This document shows positions 1 through 7,257 of a stretch of DNA of 13,308 nt, piece after piece. The notes under the pieces are model-generated. The model did no database searches, was not told where the DNA came from, and was given only the letters and a program-made list of their open reading frames with translations. The stretch is taken from NCBI GenBank assembly GCA_052387235.1, contig JBQTJJ010000046.1:1-13308 (forward strand), read 5' to 3'. The position numbers and the translations under genes are program-made. The DNA is from JBQTJJ01 sp052387235. Lineage in GTDB: Bacteria; Actinomycetota; Acidimicrobiia; Acidimicrobiales; GCA-2861595. Within the stretch, counting starts at the first letter, position 1; every line of letters starts with the position of its first letter.

Positions 1-939
1 CTAGACGGTGAGGAGGTCTCTGGCTCCGGTGTCGGAGCTGGGGTGGCGGAGCTTGGACATGGCCCTGGCCTCGATCTGGCGGATGCGCTCCCTCGTCAGG
101 TTGAAGTGCTCGCCCACCTCCTCGAGGGTGCGGGGCTCGCCGCGGTCGAGGCCGAAGCGCAGGCGCAGGATCTCGCGCTCGCGCTCGTCGAGGGGGCCGA
201 GGAGGCGGGAGATCTCCTCGGGGAGGAGGGAGGTGGCGGCCACCTCGAAGGGCGACTCGGCCGAGCGGTCCTCCACCACGTCGCCCAGCTCGGCGTCGCC
301 GTCCTCGCGGAGGGGCTCCGACAGCGACAGGGGCTCGGCCGCGAAGCGGAGCGCCTCGGTGACCTTGTCCTCGGGCATCTCCACCTCGGCCGACAGCTCG
401 GAGAGGGTGGCGGGCCGGCCCAGCTTGAGCTCCAGGCGGGCCCGGGCCTTCTGCAGGCGGGCCAGGGTGTCGCCGGCGTGGACGGGCAGGCGGATGGTGC
501 GGCCGGTGTTGGCGATGCCCCGGGTGATGGCCTGGCGGATCCACCACGTGGCGTAGGTGGAGAACTTGAACCCCTTGCGCCAGTCGAACTTCTCGACGGC
601 GTGCATGAGGCCGAGGTTGCCCTCCTGGATCAGGTCCAGGAGCGGCAGGCCCGACGCCTGGTACTTCTTCGCGATGGACACGACCAGGCGCAGGTTGGAC
701 TGGACGAAGGTGCGCTGGGCGTCGTCGCCGCCCTTCAGGCTCCGGCGCAGCTCGCGCCGGCGGGCGGCCGAAAGGGCCTTCCCCAGGCGCTCCAGCTCGT
801 CGCGGGCCTCGTTCCCGACCTCGATGGCCTGGGCCAGGCGTACCTCGTCGTCCTTCGTGAGCAACGGGTACTGCCCGATGTCGGTGAGGTACAGGCGGAC
901 GAGGTCCTCCTCGTCCCGTTCCACTCGCTCCTTGGCCAC
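1..939 (-). CDS. RNA polymerase sigma-70 family factor (RpoD/SigA-like, probably group 2)
   Basis: The product is a sigma factor of about 312 residues that would direct RNA polymerase to promoters of the housekeeping type. It has region 1.2 (about residues 12-48, DLVRLYLTDIGQYPLLT), region 2 (about 75-155, including NLRLVVSIAKKY, DLIQEGNLGL and FKFSTYATWWIRQAI), region 3 (about 158-235) and region 4 with a helix-turn-helix (about 271-298, TLEEVGEHFNLTRERIRQIE). There is no long region 1.1, so a group 2 (alternative, primary-like) factor fits better than the essential primary one. The segment after region 2.4 reads RLPVHAGD, whereas primary factors usually have RIPVHMVE. The start is taken at GTG 939 because AAGGG lies 9 bases upstream. 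GTG 945 (only 3 bases from the same AAGGG) and TTG 1008 are alternatives. The TAG stop sits exactly at the window edge (bases 1-3). Function class is secure; the exact subgroup is inferred. Confidence 0.93.
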   Translation of the reverse strand: MAKERVERDEEDLVRLYLTDIGQYPLLTKDDEVRLAQAIEVGNEARDELERLGKALSAARRRELRRSLKGGDDAQRTFVQSNLRLVVSIAKKYQASGLPLLDLIQEGNLGLMHAVEKFDWRKGFKFSTYATWWIRQAITRGIANTGRTIRLPVHAGDTLARLQKARARLELKLGRPATLSELSAEVEMPEDKVTEALRFAAEPLSLSEPLREDGDAELGDVVEDRSAESPFEVAATSLLPEEISRLLGPLDEREREILRLRFGLDRGEPRTLEEVGEHFNLTRERIRQIEARAMSKLRHPSSDTGARDLLTV

Positions 940-1007
940 GATCACAAACCCTTCATCCGTCCTGCGCCACCGAAGCCCCCGTTGCTGCCCTCGCCGGAGG
1001 CGAAGCA

Positions 1008-1024
1008 ATTCCCTGGAAGGGAAT
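1008..1024. repeat. Perfect 7-bp inverted repeat upstream of the sigma factor gene
   Basis: ATTCCCT and AGGGAAT flank the three bases GGA, forming a perfect short palindrome about 70 bases upstream of the sigma-factor start. It lies in the 212-base intergenic stretch between the sigma gene and the end of nadE. It could be an operator or a small hairpin in the sigma-gene leader. There is no T-run, so it is not a convincing terminator. Its role is unknown. Confidence 0.35.
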
Positions 1025-1065
1025 GGATGGACGACGTCCCTCTCACCATACCGGTGGAGTCAAGG

Positions 1066-1097
1066 GATCCCGTCCAGGCCTCACGGGCCTCCGGATC
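1066..1097 (-). terminator. Possible hairpin downstream of nadE
   Basis: About 55-86 bases beyond the nadE stop, on the nadE transcript side, there is an inner stem AGGCC/GGCCT with a 5-base loop and an outer stem GATCC/GGATC, separated by an uneven internal loop. This is the best candidate for ending nadE transcription before the sigma gene on the same strand. No U-tract follows and the GC-rich composition makes chance stems common, so confidence is low. Confidence 0.3.
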
Positions 1098-1151
1098 ACT
1101 GTTCGACATCGCCGCTCGATCCCCCTTCCCGGGACGAGGAGTCCGCCCGGT

Positions 1152-2864
1152 TCACCCCCGGTAGCGGTTGGTGATGGGCACTCTCCGATCCTTCCCGAAC
1201 GCCTTCGGCGTCACCCGCACGCCCGGCGGCGTCTGCCGGCGCTTGTACTCGGCCAGGTCCACCAGCCGCACGACCTGGCGCACCTGGTCGGCGTCGAAGC
1301 CGGCCTCCACCAGCTCGCCGGCGGTGAGGTCCCCCTCGACGTAGGCCTCGAGGATCGGGTCGAGCTCCTCGTAGGGCGGCAGCGAGTCGTCGTCGCGCTG
1401 GCCGGCCCGCAGCTCGGCCGACGGCGGCTTGGCCAGCACCGCCTCCGGGATCACCTCCCGTCCGGCCCGCTCGTTCACCCGCCGGGACAGCTGGAACACA
1501 AGCGTCTTGGGGACGTCCTTTATGACGGCGAAGCCGCCGGCGGTGTCGCCGTAGAGCGTGGAGTACCCCACCGCCATCTCGCTCTTGTTGCCGGTGGTGA
1601 GCACCATCCACCCCAGCTTGTTGGACAGGGCCATCAGCACCGTGCCCCGGATGCGGGACTGGAGGTTCTCCTCGGTGGTGTCCTCGGGCCGGTGGCCGAA
1701 CGACGGCGCCAGCATCCCCAGCAGGGCGGCGTGGGCGGCCTCGATGGGGATGACGGCCAGGTCGATCCCCAGATTGGCGGCCAGGAGCTCGGCGTCGGCG
1801 CGGGAGCCCTCGCTCGAGAAGCGGGAGGGCATGGCCACGCCGTGCACGTGCCCGGGGCCGAGGGCGTCGACCGCCACCGCCGCCACCAGGGACGAGTCGA
1901 TGCCGCCCGAGAGACCGACCACGACGTCGGTGAACCCGTTCTTGACCACGTAGTCGCGGGTGCCGAGCACCAGGGCCCCGTGGACCTCGTCGGCCGGGTC
2001 GAGGAGGGGCGCGATGGTGGCCGGGAGGCGCTCGCCATGGGGCACGGGCCGGTCGGTGACCACCACCGCCTCCAGGGCAGGGGCGCTGGCCCGGCCCCTC
2101 GGGTCGACCAGCCGCTTGCGGAACACGGGATGGACGTCGAGGTCGACGACCAGCACCTCCTCCACGAACTGGGCGGCCGAGGACACCGTGCGCCCGGAGG
2201 CGTCGAGGACGAGCGAGGCCCCGTCGAAGACGAGCTCGTCCTGGCCCCCCACCTGGTTGACGTAGACCAACGCGCACGAGGCGTCGGCGGCGCGGGTGGC
2301 GAGCATGCGCTCCCGCTCGGCCAGCCGGCCCCGGTAGTAGGGAGAGGCATTGAGGTTCAAGATGAGCTCGGCACCCCCCGCCGCCTGCTCGAGGATGGGG
2401 CCGGACGGCGCCCATGCGTCCTCGCAGATCGACACCCCGCAGCGCACGCCGGCGATCACGAACAGGCGGTGAGGGCCCACGCCGGGGCTGAAGTAGCGCT
2501 GCTCGTCGAACACCGCGTAGTTCGGCAGGACGCGCTTGTGGTACACGCCCTGGACCTCGCCCCGGGCGCAGACGGCGGCCGCATTGCACAGGTCGCGGTC
2601 CCGGTCCACGAACCCGACGGCCGCCGCGCACCGACCCGTGCGGGCCGCCAGCTTCTGCAGCGCCTCCAGGTTGTCCTCGACGAAGCCGGGCTTGAGCAGG
2701 AGGTCCTCGGGCGGGTAGCCGGTGACGGCCAGCTCCGGGAACACGGCCACGTCGGCGCCCGCCTCCTCGGCCCGCTCGAGCGCGGCCAGGATGCGGCCCA
2801 CGTTGCCGTCGAGATCGCCGACGACGGCGTCGACCTGGCAGGCGGCGATGCGGATCCGGGCCAC
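1152..2864 (-). CDS. nadE: Glutamine-dependent NAD+ synthetase
   Basis: This enzyme makes NAD+ from deamido-NAD+ using ATP and ammonia released from glutamine, the last step of cytosolic NAD synthesis. The 570-residue product has two domains. An N-terminal nitrilase-type glutaminase (about 1-265) shows the Glu-Lys-Cys triad: E44 in FPELAVTGY, K110 in YHKRVLPNYAVFDE and C147 in GVSICEDAW. A C-terminal NAD synthase domain (about 285-570) carries the ATP pyrophosphatase P-loop GLSGGIDSS (317-325) and TTGNKSEMAVGY-STLYGD (about 423-440). Length matches the two-domain bacterial form; some actinobacteria, such as mycobacteria, have a longer version. The GTG start at 2864 places the first strand of the nitrilase fold (ARIRIAACQVD) directly at the N-terminus. 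There is no Shine-Dalgarno, but a TAGTCT -10-like box lies 7 bases upstream, consistent with a leaderless mRNA. It is divergent from glnE, another glutamine-linked gene. Confidence 0.97.
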   Translation of the reverse strand: MARIRIAACQVDAVVGDLDGNVGRILAALERAEEAGADVAVFPELAVTGYPPEDLLLKPGFVEDNLEALQKLAARTGRCAAAVGFVDRDRDLCNAAAVCARGEVQGVYHKRVLPNYAVFDEQRYFSPGVGPHRLFVIAGVRCGVSICEDAWAPSGPILEQAAGGAELILNLNASPYYRGRLAERERMLATRAADASCALVYVNQVGGQDELVFDGASLVLDASGRTVSSAAQFVEEVLVVDLDVHPVFRKRLVDPRGRASAPALEAVVVTDRPVPHGERLPATIAPLLDPADEVHGALVLGTRDYVVKNGFTDVVVGLSGGIDSSLVAAVAVDALGPGHVHGVAMPSRFSSEGSRADAELLAANLGIDLAVIPIEAAHAALLGMLAPSFGHRPEDTTEENLQSRIRGTVLMALSNKLGWMVLTTGNKSEMAVGYSTLYGDTAGGFAVIKDVPKTLVFQLSRRVNERAGREVIPEAVLAKPPSAELRAGQRDDDSLPPYEELDPILEAYVEGDLTAGELVEAGFDADQVRQVVRLVDLAEYKRRQTPPGVRVTPKAFGKDRRVPITNRYRG

Positions 2865-2921
2865 TGGCCGAAGACTACGACGGCCCGGGGCCGGTGCCGG
2901 ACGGGTGCGAGACTCCCCGGC
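2865..2921. promoter_or_regulatory. Divergent nadE-glnE intergenic region, probable leaderless promoters
   Basis: Only 57 bases separate the two start codons. On the nadE strand TAGTCT (2877 to 2872) fits the actinobacterial TANNNT -10 pattern and lies 7 bases before GTG 2864. On the glnE strand GAGACT (2909-2914) is a weaker NANNNT match 7 bases before GTG 2922. Neither gene has a Shine-Dalgarno. That spacing is what a leaderless transcript would show. No clear -35 was found for either. The assignment is inferred from spacing only. Confidence 0.4.
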
Positions 2922-5588
2922 GTGGCCGGGCGCGCCGTGGACCGAGCGGTGGAGCGGTCGGCGGCGCCGGCCGCCGTCGCCATCGCCCTCGACGAGCTCG
3001 GCGCCAGGCACCCCGGCCTGCGGGACCGGCTCGAGACCGACGCCGAGCTGCTCCACACCGTGGTGGCGGTCACGGCCGCCAGCCGGCTCCTCACCCGCGT
3101 GCTGACCGCCGATCCCCTCGCCCTGGCCGTGCTCGACGACCTCGACGCCCGGCCCCGCCTCCAGCCCACCACCGCCACCGACCTGGTGGCGGCCAAGCAG
3201 CGCGAGCTGCTGCGCATCGCGGCCCGGGACCTGGTGGAGCTCGACCTGCTGGAGGCGGTGGGCCGCCGGCTGGCGCACCTGGCGGACGACGTGGTCGCCG
3301 CCGCCTGCGACCTGGCCGGGGAGGAGGCCACCGCCGGCCTGGCCGTCATCGGCATGGGGAAGCTGGGCGGCCGGGAGCTGAACTACTCCAGCGACATCGA
3401 CGTGCTGTTCGTGGGCGCCGGCGACGCCCGCCGGGTCATGGACCTGACCCGCACCTGCTTCCGGGTCGACGCCGACCTCCGCCCCGAGGGCCGCAACGGC
3501 CCGCTGGTGCGCAGCCTGGCGTCGTACGAGGCGTACTGGGACCGGTGGGCCAGCACCTGGGAGTTCCAGGCCCTGCTCAAGGCCCGGCCGGTGGCGGGCC
3601 GGGTCGACCTGGGCCGGGCCTTCCTGGCGGCGGCCTCGTCCCGGGTGTGGAGCCGGCCGTTCGGTGCCGACGAGCTGCGGGAGGTGCGGGCCATGAAGCT
3701 GCGCACCGAGGAGCTCCTGGCCCGCAAGGGGCTGCTCGACCGGGAGGTGAAGCGGGGGCGGGGCGGGATCCGCGACGTGGAGTTCGCGGTGCAGCTGCTC
3801 CAGCTGGTGCACGGCCGCCAGGACCCGGCCCTGCGCTCGCCCACCACCCTGGTGGCCCTCCGCGAGCTGGCCGACGCCGGCTACGTGGACCGCGAGGACG
3901 CCGACGCCCTGGAAGGCGCCTACCGCTTCCTCCGCACGGTCGAGCACCGCCTCCAGCTGGTCGAGGGCCAGCAGGTCCACGCCGTGCCCACCGACGCCGG
4001 CGCCCGGGCCCACCTGGCCCGGGTGATGGGCCACCGCGACGACGCCGGCGCCACCGCCCTCGGGCACTTCGACGCCGAGCTGCGCCGCCACCAGGCCACG
4101 GTGCGCTCCATCCACGAGCGGCTGTTCTTCCGCCCCCTGCTGGAGGCGTTCACCGGCGCCTCGCCCATGGCGCCCGAGGCGGTCGAGACCCGGCTGGCCG
4201 CCTTCGGCTTCACCGATGCCGGCCGCACCCGCCTGGCGCTGGCCGAGCTCACCCGCGGCCTCACCCGGTCGTCCCGGCTCATGCAGCAGATGCTGCCGCT
4301 CCTGCTGGGCTGGCTGTCGGAGTCCCCCGACCCCGACCTCGGCCTGCTGGGCCTGCGCACCCTGGCCACCGGCCGCCACCGCGCCGGCCAGCTGGTCGCC
4401 GCCTTCCGGGAGTCGCCCGAGGCGGCCCGCCGGCTGTGCCTGCTGCTCGGCACCAGCCGCGTCCTGGTGGGGGGGTTCGAGCACCATCCCGAGCTGATCG
4501 CCGCCCTGGCCGATGCCGACGCCATGGGCCGGCGGGGCCGGGGCGACCTGTCCCAGCGGGCCCGCTCCTCGCTGTCCTGGCGGGGATCGCCCGACGAGCG
4601 GCGTGGTGGGCTGCACCGCCTCACCCGGGCCGAGCGGACCCGGATCGCGGCCGCGGACGTGCTGGGACTGGCCGGGCTGGAGGACACCTCGTCCGGCCTC
4701 ACCGGCCTGGCCGAGGCCGTGCTGGAATCGGCGTTGGAGGCCCTGGGCCCCACCGTGCCGTTCGCGGTCGTCGCCATGGGCCGCTTCGGCGGGGCCGAGC
4801 TGTCCTACGCCAGCGACCTCGACGTGCTGTTCGTCTACGAGGGCGACGGCGCCCCCGACTTCACCGCCGCCGAGCACACCGCGGGCGCCCTGCTCCGGTA
4901 CGTGAACGGCACCACCCCGGCCGAGCGCATCTTCACGGTCGACGCCGGCCTGCGCCCCGAGGGCCGCGACGGCCCCCTGGCCCGCAGCCTCGAGGGCTAC
5001 CGCCACTACCACGACCGCTGGGCCCAGACGTGGGAGCGCCAGGCCCTGCTGCGGGCCCGGCCGGTGGCCGGCGACGCCGGCGTGGGCCGGCGCTTCGAGG
5101 AGCTGGTGGGCCGGGTGCTGTGGGACCGGCCCTTCACCGACGACGACGCCCGGGAGATCCGGCGCATGAAGGCCCGCATCGAGCGGGAGCGCATCCCCCC
5201 GGGCGACGACCCCCAGTTCCACCTCAAGCTCGGCCGGGGCTCCCTCTCGGACGTGGAGTGGACGGCCCAGCTCCTCCAGCTCCGCCACCGCGTCGCCGCC
5301 CCCGGCACCATGGACGCGCTGCGCCGGCTGGCCGAGGCCGGAGCGGTCGACGCGGCCGACTCGGCCGTGCTGGCCGAGGCCTACGCCTTCTGCGAGCGGG
5401 TGCGGAACCGCTGGTTCCTCGTCAAAGGCGCCCCCGGCGACGCCCTGCCCACCCAGGCCGACCAGCTGGGCCGCCTGGCCCGCAGCCTGGGCTGCACCGC
5501 CACCGAGCTGCGGGAGGAGTACCGCCGCGTCACCCGCCGGGCACGGGCGGTCGTCGAGCGCCTGTTCTACGGCGTGGGCCAGACCTGA
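2922..5588 (+). CDS. glnE: Bifunctional glutamine synthetase adenylyltransferase / adenylyl-removing enzyme
   Basis: GlnE attaches AMP to, and removes it from, a tyrosine of type I-beta glutamine synthetase, tuning its activity to nitrogen status. The 888-residue product has two tandem nucleotidyltransferase domains. The N-terminal (adenylyl-removing) domain has GMGKLGGRELNYSSDID (144-160), then DADLRPEGRNGPLVRS and RGRGGIRDVEF. The C-terminal (adenylyl-transferring) domain has AMGRFGGAELSYASDLD (618-634), then LRPEGRDGPLARSL and KLGRGSLSDVEW. The product is somewhat shorter than well-known GlnE proteins (about 950-1000 residues), mostly at the N-terminus. The start GTG 2922 is the first in-frame start after nadE; GTG 2937 and 2949 are alternatives and none has a good Shine-Dalgarno. 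It converges on glnA, whose product is the expected substrate. Confidence 0.97.
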   Translation: MAGRAVDRAVERSAAPAAVAIALDELGARHPGLRDRLETDAELLHTVVAVTAASRLLTRVLTADPLALAVLDDLDARPRLQPTTATDLVAAKQRELLRIAARDLVELDLLEAVGRRLAHLADDVVAAACDLAGEEATAGLAVIGMGKLGGRELNYSSDIDVLFVGAGDARRVMDLTRTCFRVDADLRPEGRNGPLVRSLASYEAYWDRWASTWEFQALLKARPVAGRVDLGRAFLAAASSRVWSRPFGADELREVRAMKLRTEELLARKGLLDREVKRGRGGIRDVEFAVQLLQLVHGRQDPALRSPTTLVALRELADAGYVDREDADALEGAYRFLRTVEHRLQLVEGQQVHAVPTDAGARAHLARVMGHRDDAGATALGHFDAELRRHQATVRSIHERLFFRPLLEAFTGASPMAPEAVETRLAAFGFTDAGRTRLALAELTRGLTRSSRLMQQMLPLLLGWLSESPDPDLGLLGLRTLATGRHRAGQLVAAFRESPEAARRLCLLLGTSRVLVGGFEHHPELIAALADADAMGRRGRGDLSQRARSSLSWRGSPDERRGGLHRLTRAERTRIAAADVLGLAGLEDTSSGLTGLAEAVLESALEALGPTVPFAVVAMGRFGGAELSYASDLDVLFVYEGDGAPDFTAAEHTAGALLRYVNGTTPAERIFTVDAGLRPEGRDGPLARSLEGYRHYHDRWAQTWERQALLRARPVAGDAGVGRRFEELVGRVLWDRPFTDDDAREIRRMKARIERERIPPGDDPQFHLKLGRGSLSDVEWTAQLLQLRHRVAAPGTMDALRRLAEAGAVDAADSAVLAEAYAFCERVRNRWFLVKGAPGDALPTQADQLGRLARSLGCTATELREEYRRVTRRARAVVERLFYGVGQT

Positions 5589-5596
5589 CCGGTGCA

Positions 5597-5643
5597 TTCC
5601 GGGAAGCCTGACATCCGCAGAGCGAACGTCAGCCTTCCCGGAA
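5597..5643. terminator. Bidirectional hairpin terminator between convergent glnE and glnA
   Basis: Two 16-base arms (TTCCGGGAAGCCTGAC and GTCAGCCTTCCCGGAA) pair at 15 of 16 positions around a 15-base loop. The hairpin fills most of the 71-base gap between the 3' ends of glnE and glnA, where a terminator serving both strands is expected. There is no U-tract on either side, which is common for actinobacterial hairpin terminators. Confidence 0.8.
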
Positions 5644-5659
5644 CCCGCCCGGCGCCGGC

Positions 5660-7084
5660 CTAGATGTCGTAATAGAGCATGAACTCCCAGGGATGGGGGC
5701 GCAGGCGGACCTCGTCGATCTCCTTGAGGCGCTTGTAGGCGAGCCAGGTGTCGATGAGGTCGTCGGTGAAGACGCCGCCCGCCTTCAAGAAGGCCTGGTC
5801 GGCCTCCAGGGCGCCGAGCGCCTCCTCCAGCGAGCCCGGCACCTGGGGCACCTTGGCCAGCTCCTCGGGGGGCAGGTCGTACAGGTCCTTGTCCACCGGG
5901 TCGGGCGGCTCGATGCGGTTCTGCACGCCGTCGAGGCCGGCCATGAGCATGGCGGCGAAGGCCAGGTAGGGGTTGCAGCTCGGGTCGGGGCAGCGGAACT
6001 CCACCCTCTTGGCCTTGGGGCTCTTGGAGTACAGCGGGATGCGGCAGGCGGCCGACCGGTTGCGCTGGCTGTACACCAGGTTCACCGGCGCCTCGTAGCC
6101 GGGCACCAGGCGCTTGTAGGAGTTGGTGGTGGGGGCGGCGAACGCCAGCACGGCCGGGGCGTGCTTCAGCAGGCCGCCGATGTACCAGCGCCCGATGTCC
6201 GACAGGCCGGCGTAGCCGGTCTCGGAGTAGAAGAGCGGCTCCCCGCCCTGCCACAGCGACTGGTGGCAGTGCATGCCCGAGCCGTTGTCCTGGAACAGCG
6301 GCTTGGGCATGAAGGTGGCCGACAGCCCGTTGGCCCGGGCCACGCTCTTGACCGCGTACTTGTAGAGCATCAGTTTGTCGGCCATGGTCAGCAGCGTGTC
6401 GAACCGCATGTCGATCTCGGCCTGGCCGGCGGTGCCCACCTCGTGGTGCTGCACCTCGATCTCGATGCCCAGCTTCTCCATGGTGAGGACCATCTCGGAG
6501 CGCAGGTCCTGGTAGTGGTCCATGGGCGGGACGGGGAAGTAGCCCTCCTTGTACCGGGGCTTGAACCCCAGGTTGGGCTGCTCGTCCTTGGCCGAGTTCC
6601 AGATGCCCTCCACTGAGTCGACCTGGTAGAAGGCCGACCTCTGGTCCTGCATGAAGCGGACCTCGTTGAAGATGAAGAACTCGGCCTCGGGCCCGAAGTA
6701 GACCGTGTCGGCGATGCCGGTGGACTGGAGGTAGTCCTCGGCCTTCTTGGCCACGTACCGGGGGTCGCGCGTGTAGCTCTCGCCCGTGACCGGGTCCTGC
6801 ACGAAGCAGTTGATGTTCAAGGTGGGGTGCTGGCGGAACGGGTCGACGACGGCCGTGTTGGGGTCGGGCATGAGGATCATGTCCGACTCCTGGATCTCCT
6901 GGAAGCCGCGGATCGACGAGCCGTCGAACCCGTAACCCTCCTCGAAGGCGTCCTCGGTGAGCTGGTGCACCGGGACCGAGAAGTGCTGCATGAGGCCGGG
7001 TAGGTCGCAGAACCGGAAGTCCACGATCTCGATGCCTTCGTCCTGGGCGAGGCGGACGACCTCGGCCGGGCTGCGTTCCTGCAC
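5660..7084 (-). CDS. glnA: Type I-beta glutamine synthetase
   Basis: Glutamine synthetase condenses glutamate and ammonia with ATP to give glutamine, the main entry point of ammonia in the cytoplasm; the enzyme is a dodecamer. The 474-residue length fits the GSI-beta class. Visible signatures are YGFDGSSIRGFQ, GPEAEFF (metal-site glutamates), NGSGMHCHQS (active-site His), GYEAPVNLVYSQRNRSA and RVEFRCPDPSCNPYLAF. Tyr402 in KDLYDLPPEE is the conserved adenylylation site, so this protein is the likely GlnE substrate. The C-terminus HPWEFMLYYDI is also typical. The GTG start at 7084 is chosen because the purine-rich GGGGAGG lies about 4 bases upstream and VQERSPAEVVRLAQDEG gives the usual N-terminus; an upstream in-frame start at 7147 would add a non-conserved 21 residues. 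It is divergent from a second glutamine synthetase gene. Confidence 0.97.
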   Translation of the reverse strand: MQERSPAEVVRLAQDEGIEIVDFRFCDLPGLMQHFSVPVHQLTEDAFEEGYGFDGSSIRGFQEIQESDMILMPDPNTAVVDPFRQHPTLNINCFVQDPVTGESYTRDPRYVAKKAEDYLQSTGIADTVYFGPEAEFFIFNEVRFMQDQRSAFYQVDSVEGIWNSAKDEQPNLGFKPRYKEGYFPVPPMDHYQDLRSEMVLTMEKLGIEIEVQHHEVGTAGQAEIDMRFDTLLTMADKLMLYKYAVKSVARANGLSATFMPKPLFQDNGSGMHCHQSLWQGGEPLFYSETGYAGLSDIGRWYIGGLLKHAPAVLAFAAPTTNSYKRLVPGYEAPVNLVYSQRNRSAACRIPLYSKSPKAKRVEFRCPDPSCNPYLAFAAMLMAGLDGVQNRIEPPDPVDKDLYDLPPEELAKVPQVPGSLEEALGALEADQAFLKAGGVFTDDLIDTWLAYKRLKEIDEVRLRPHPWEFMLYYDI

Positions 7085-7160
7085 GGTCCCTCCCCTGTGC
7101 TGGGCGGTCTGGTCGGTCGACAGCCTGCCACCAACCGGGCCCCGCATGCCCGGGAGGGGG

Positions 7161-7178
7161 TGTGAACAATTTGTGAAC
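7161..7178. promoter_or_regulatory. 11-bp-period direct repeat in the GS-GS divergent promoter region
   Basis: TGTGAAC occurs twice (7161-7167 and 7172-7178), giving TGTGAACAATTTGTGAAC, an AT-containing island in an otherwise G/C-rich 173-base intergenic region. Direct repeats one helical turn apart are the usual binding pattern of OmpR-type winged-helix regulators, and GlnR boxes of actinobacteria have an 11-bp period with AAC-ending half sites. The site lies 80-97 bases upstream of the alpha-GS start and 77-94 bases upstream of glnA. The encoded regulator at 8596-9276 is the obvious candidate ligand. Repeat and spacing are seen; the binding protein is inferred. Confidence 0.5.
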
Positions 7179-7257
7179 GGGGCCGGCCGGGTGGGGGTCT
7201 CGCCGGGAGCCGGTGCGACACTGGATGGCGAGGACCTCGGCTGAAGGCAGGAATCCC

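Noticed and set aside
1045..1063. TATGGT and TTGACT hexamers upstream of the sigma gene on the minus strand
   Set aside because: The two boxes are only 7 bases apart and neither has a partner at 16-18 bases, so they do not form a recognisable promoter.
1023..2921. Upstream open extension of the glnE frame
   Set aside because: It runs antisense through nadE with no conserved motif. Similarity to GlnE begins after about position 2950, and GTG 2922 is the first start beyond nadE.
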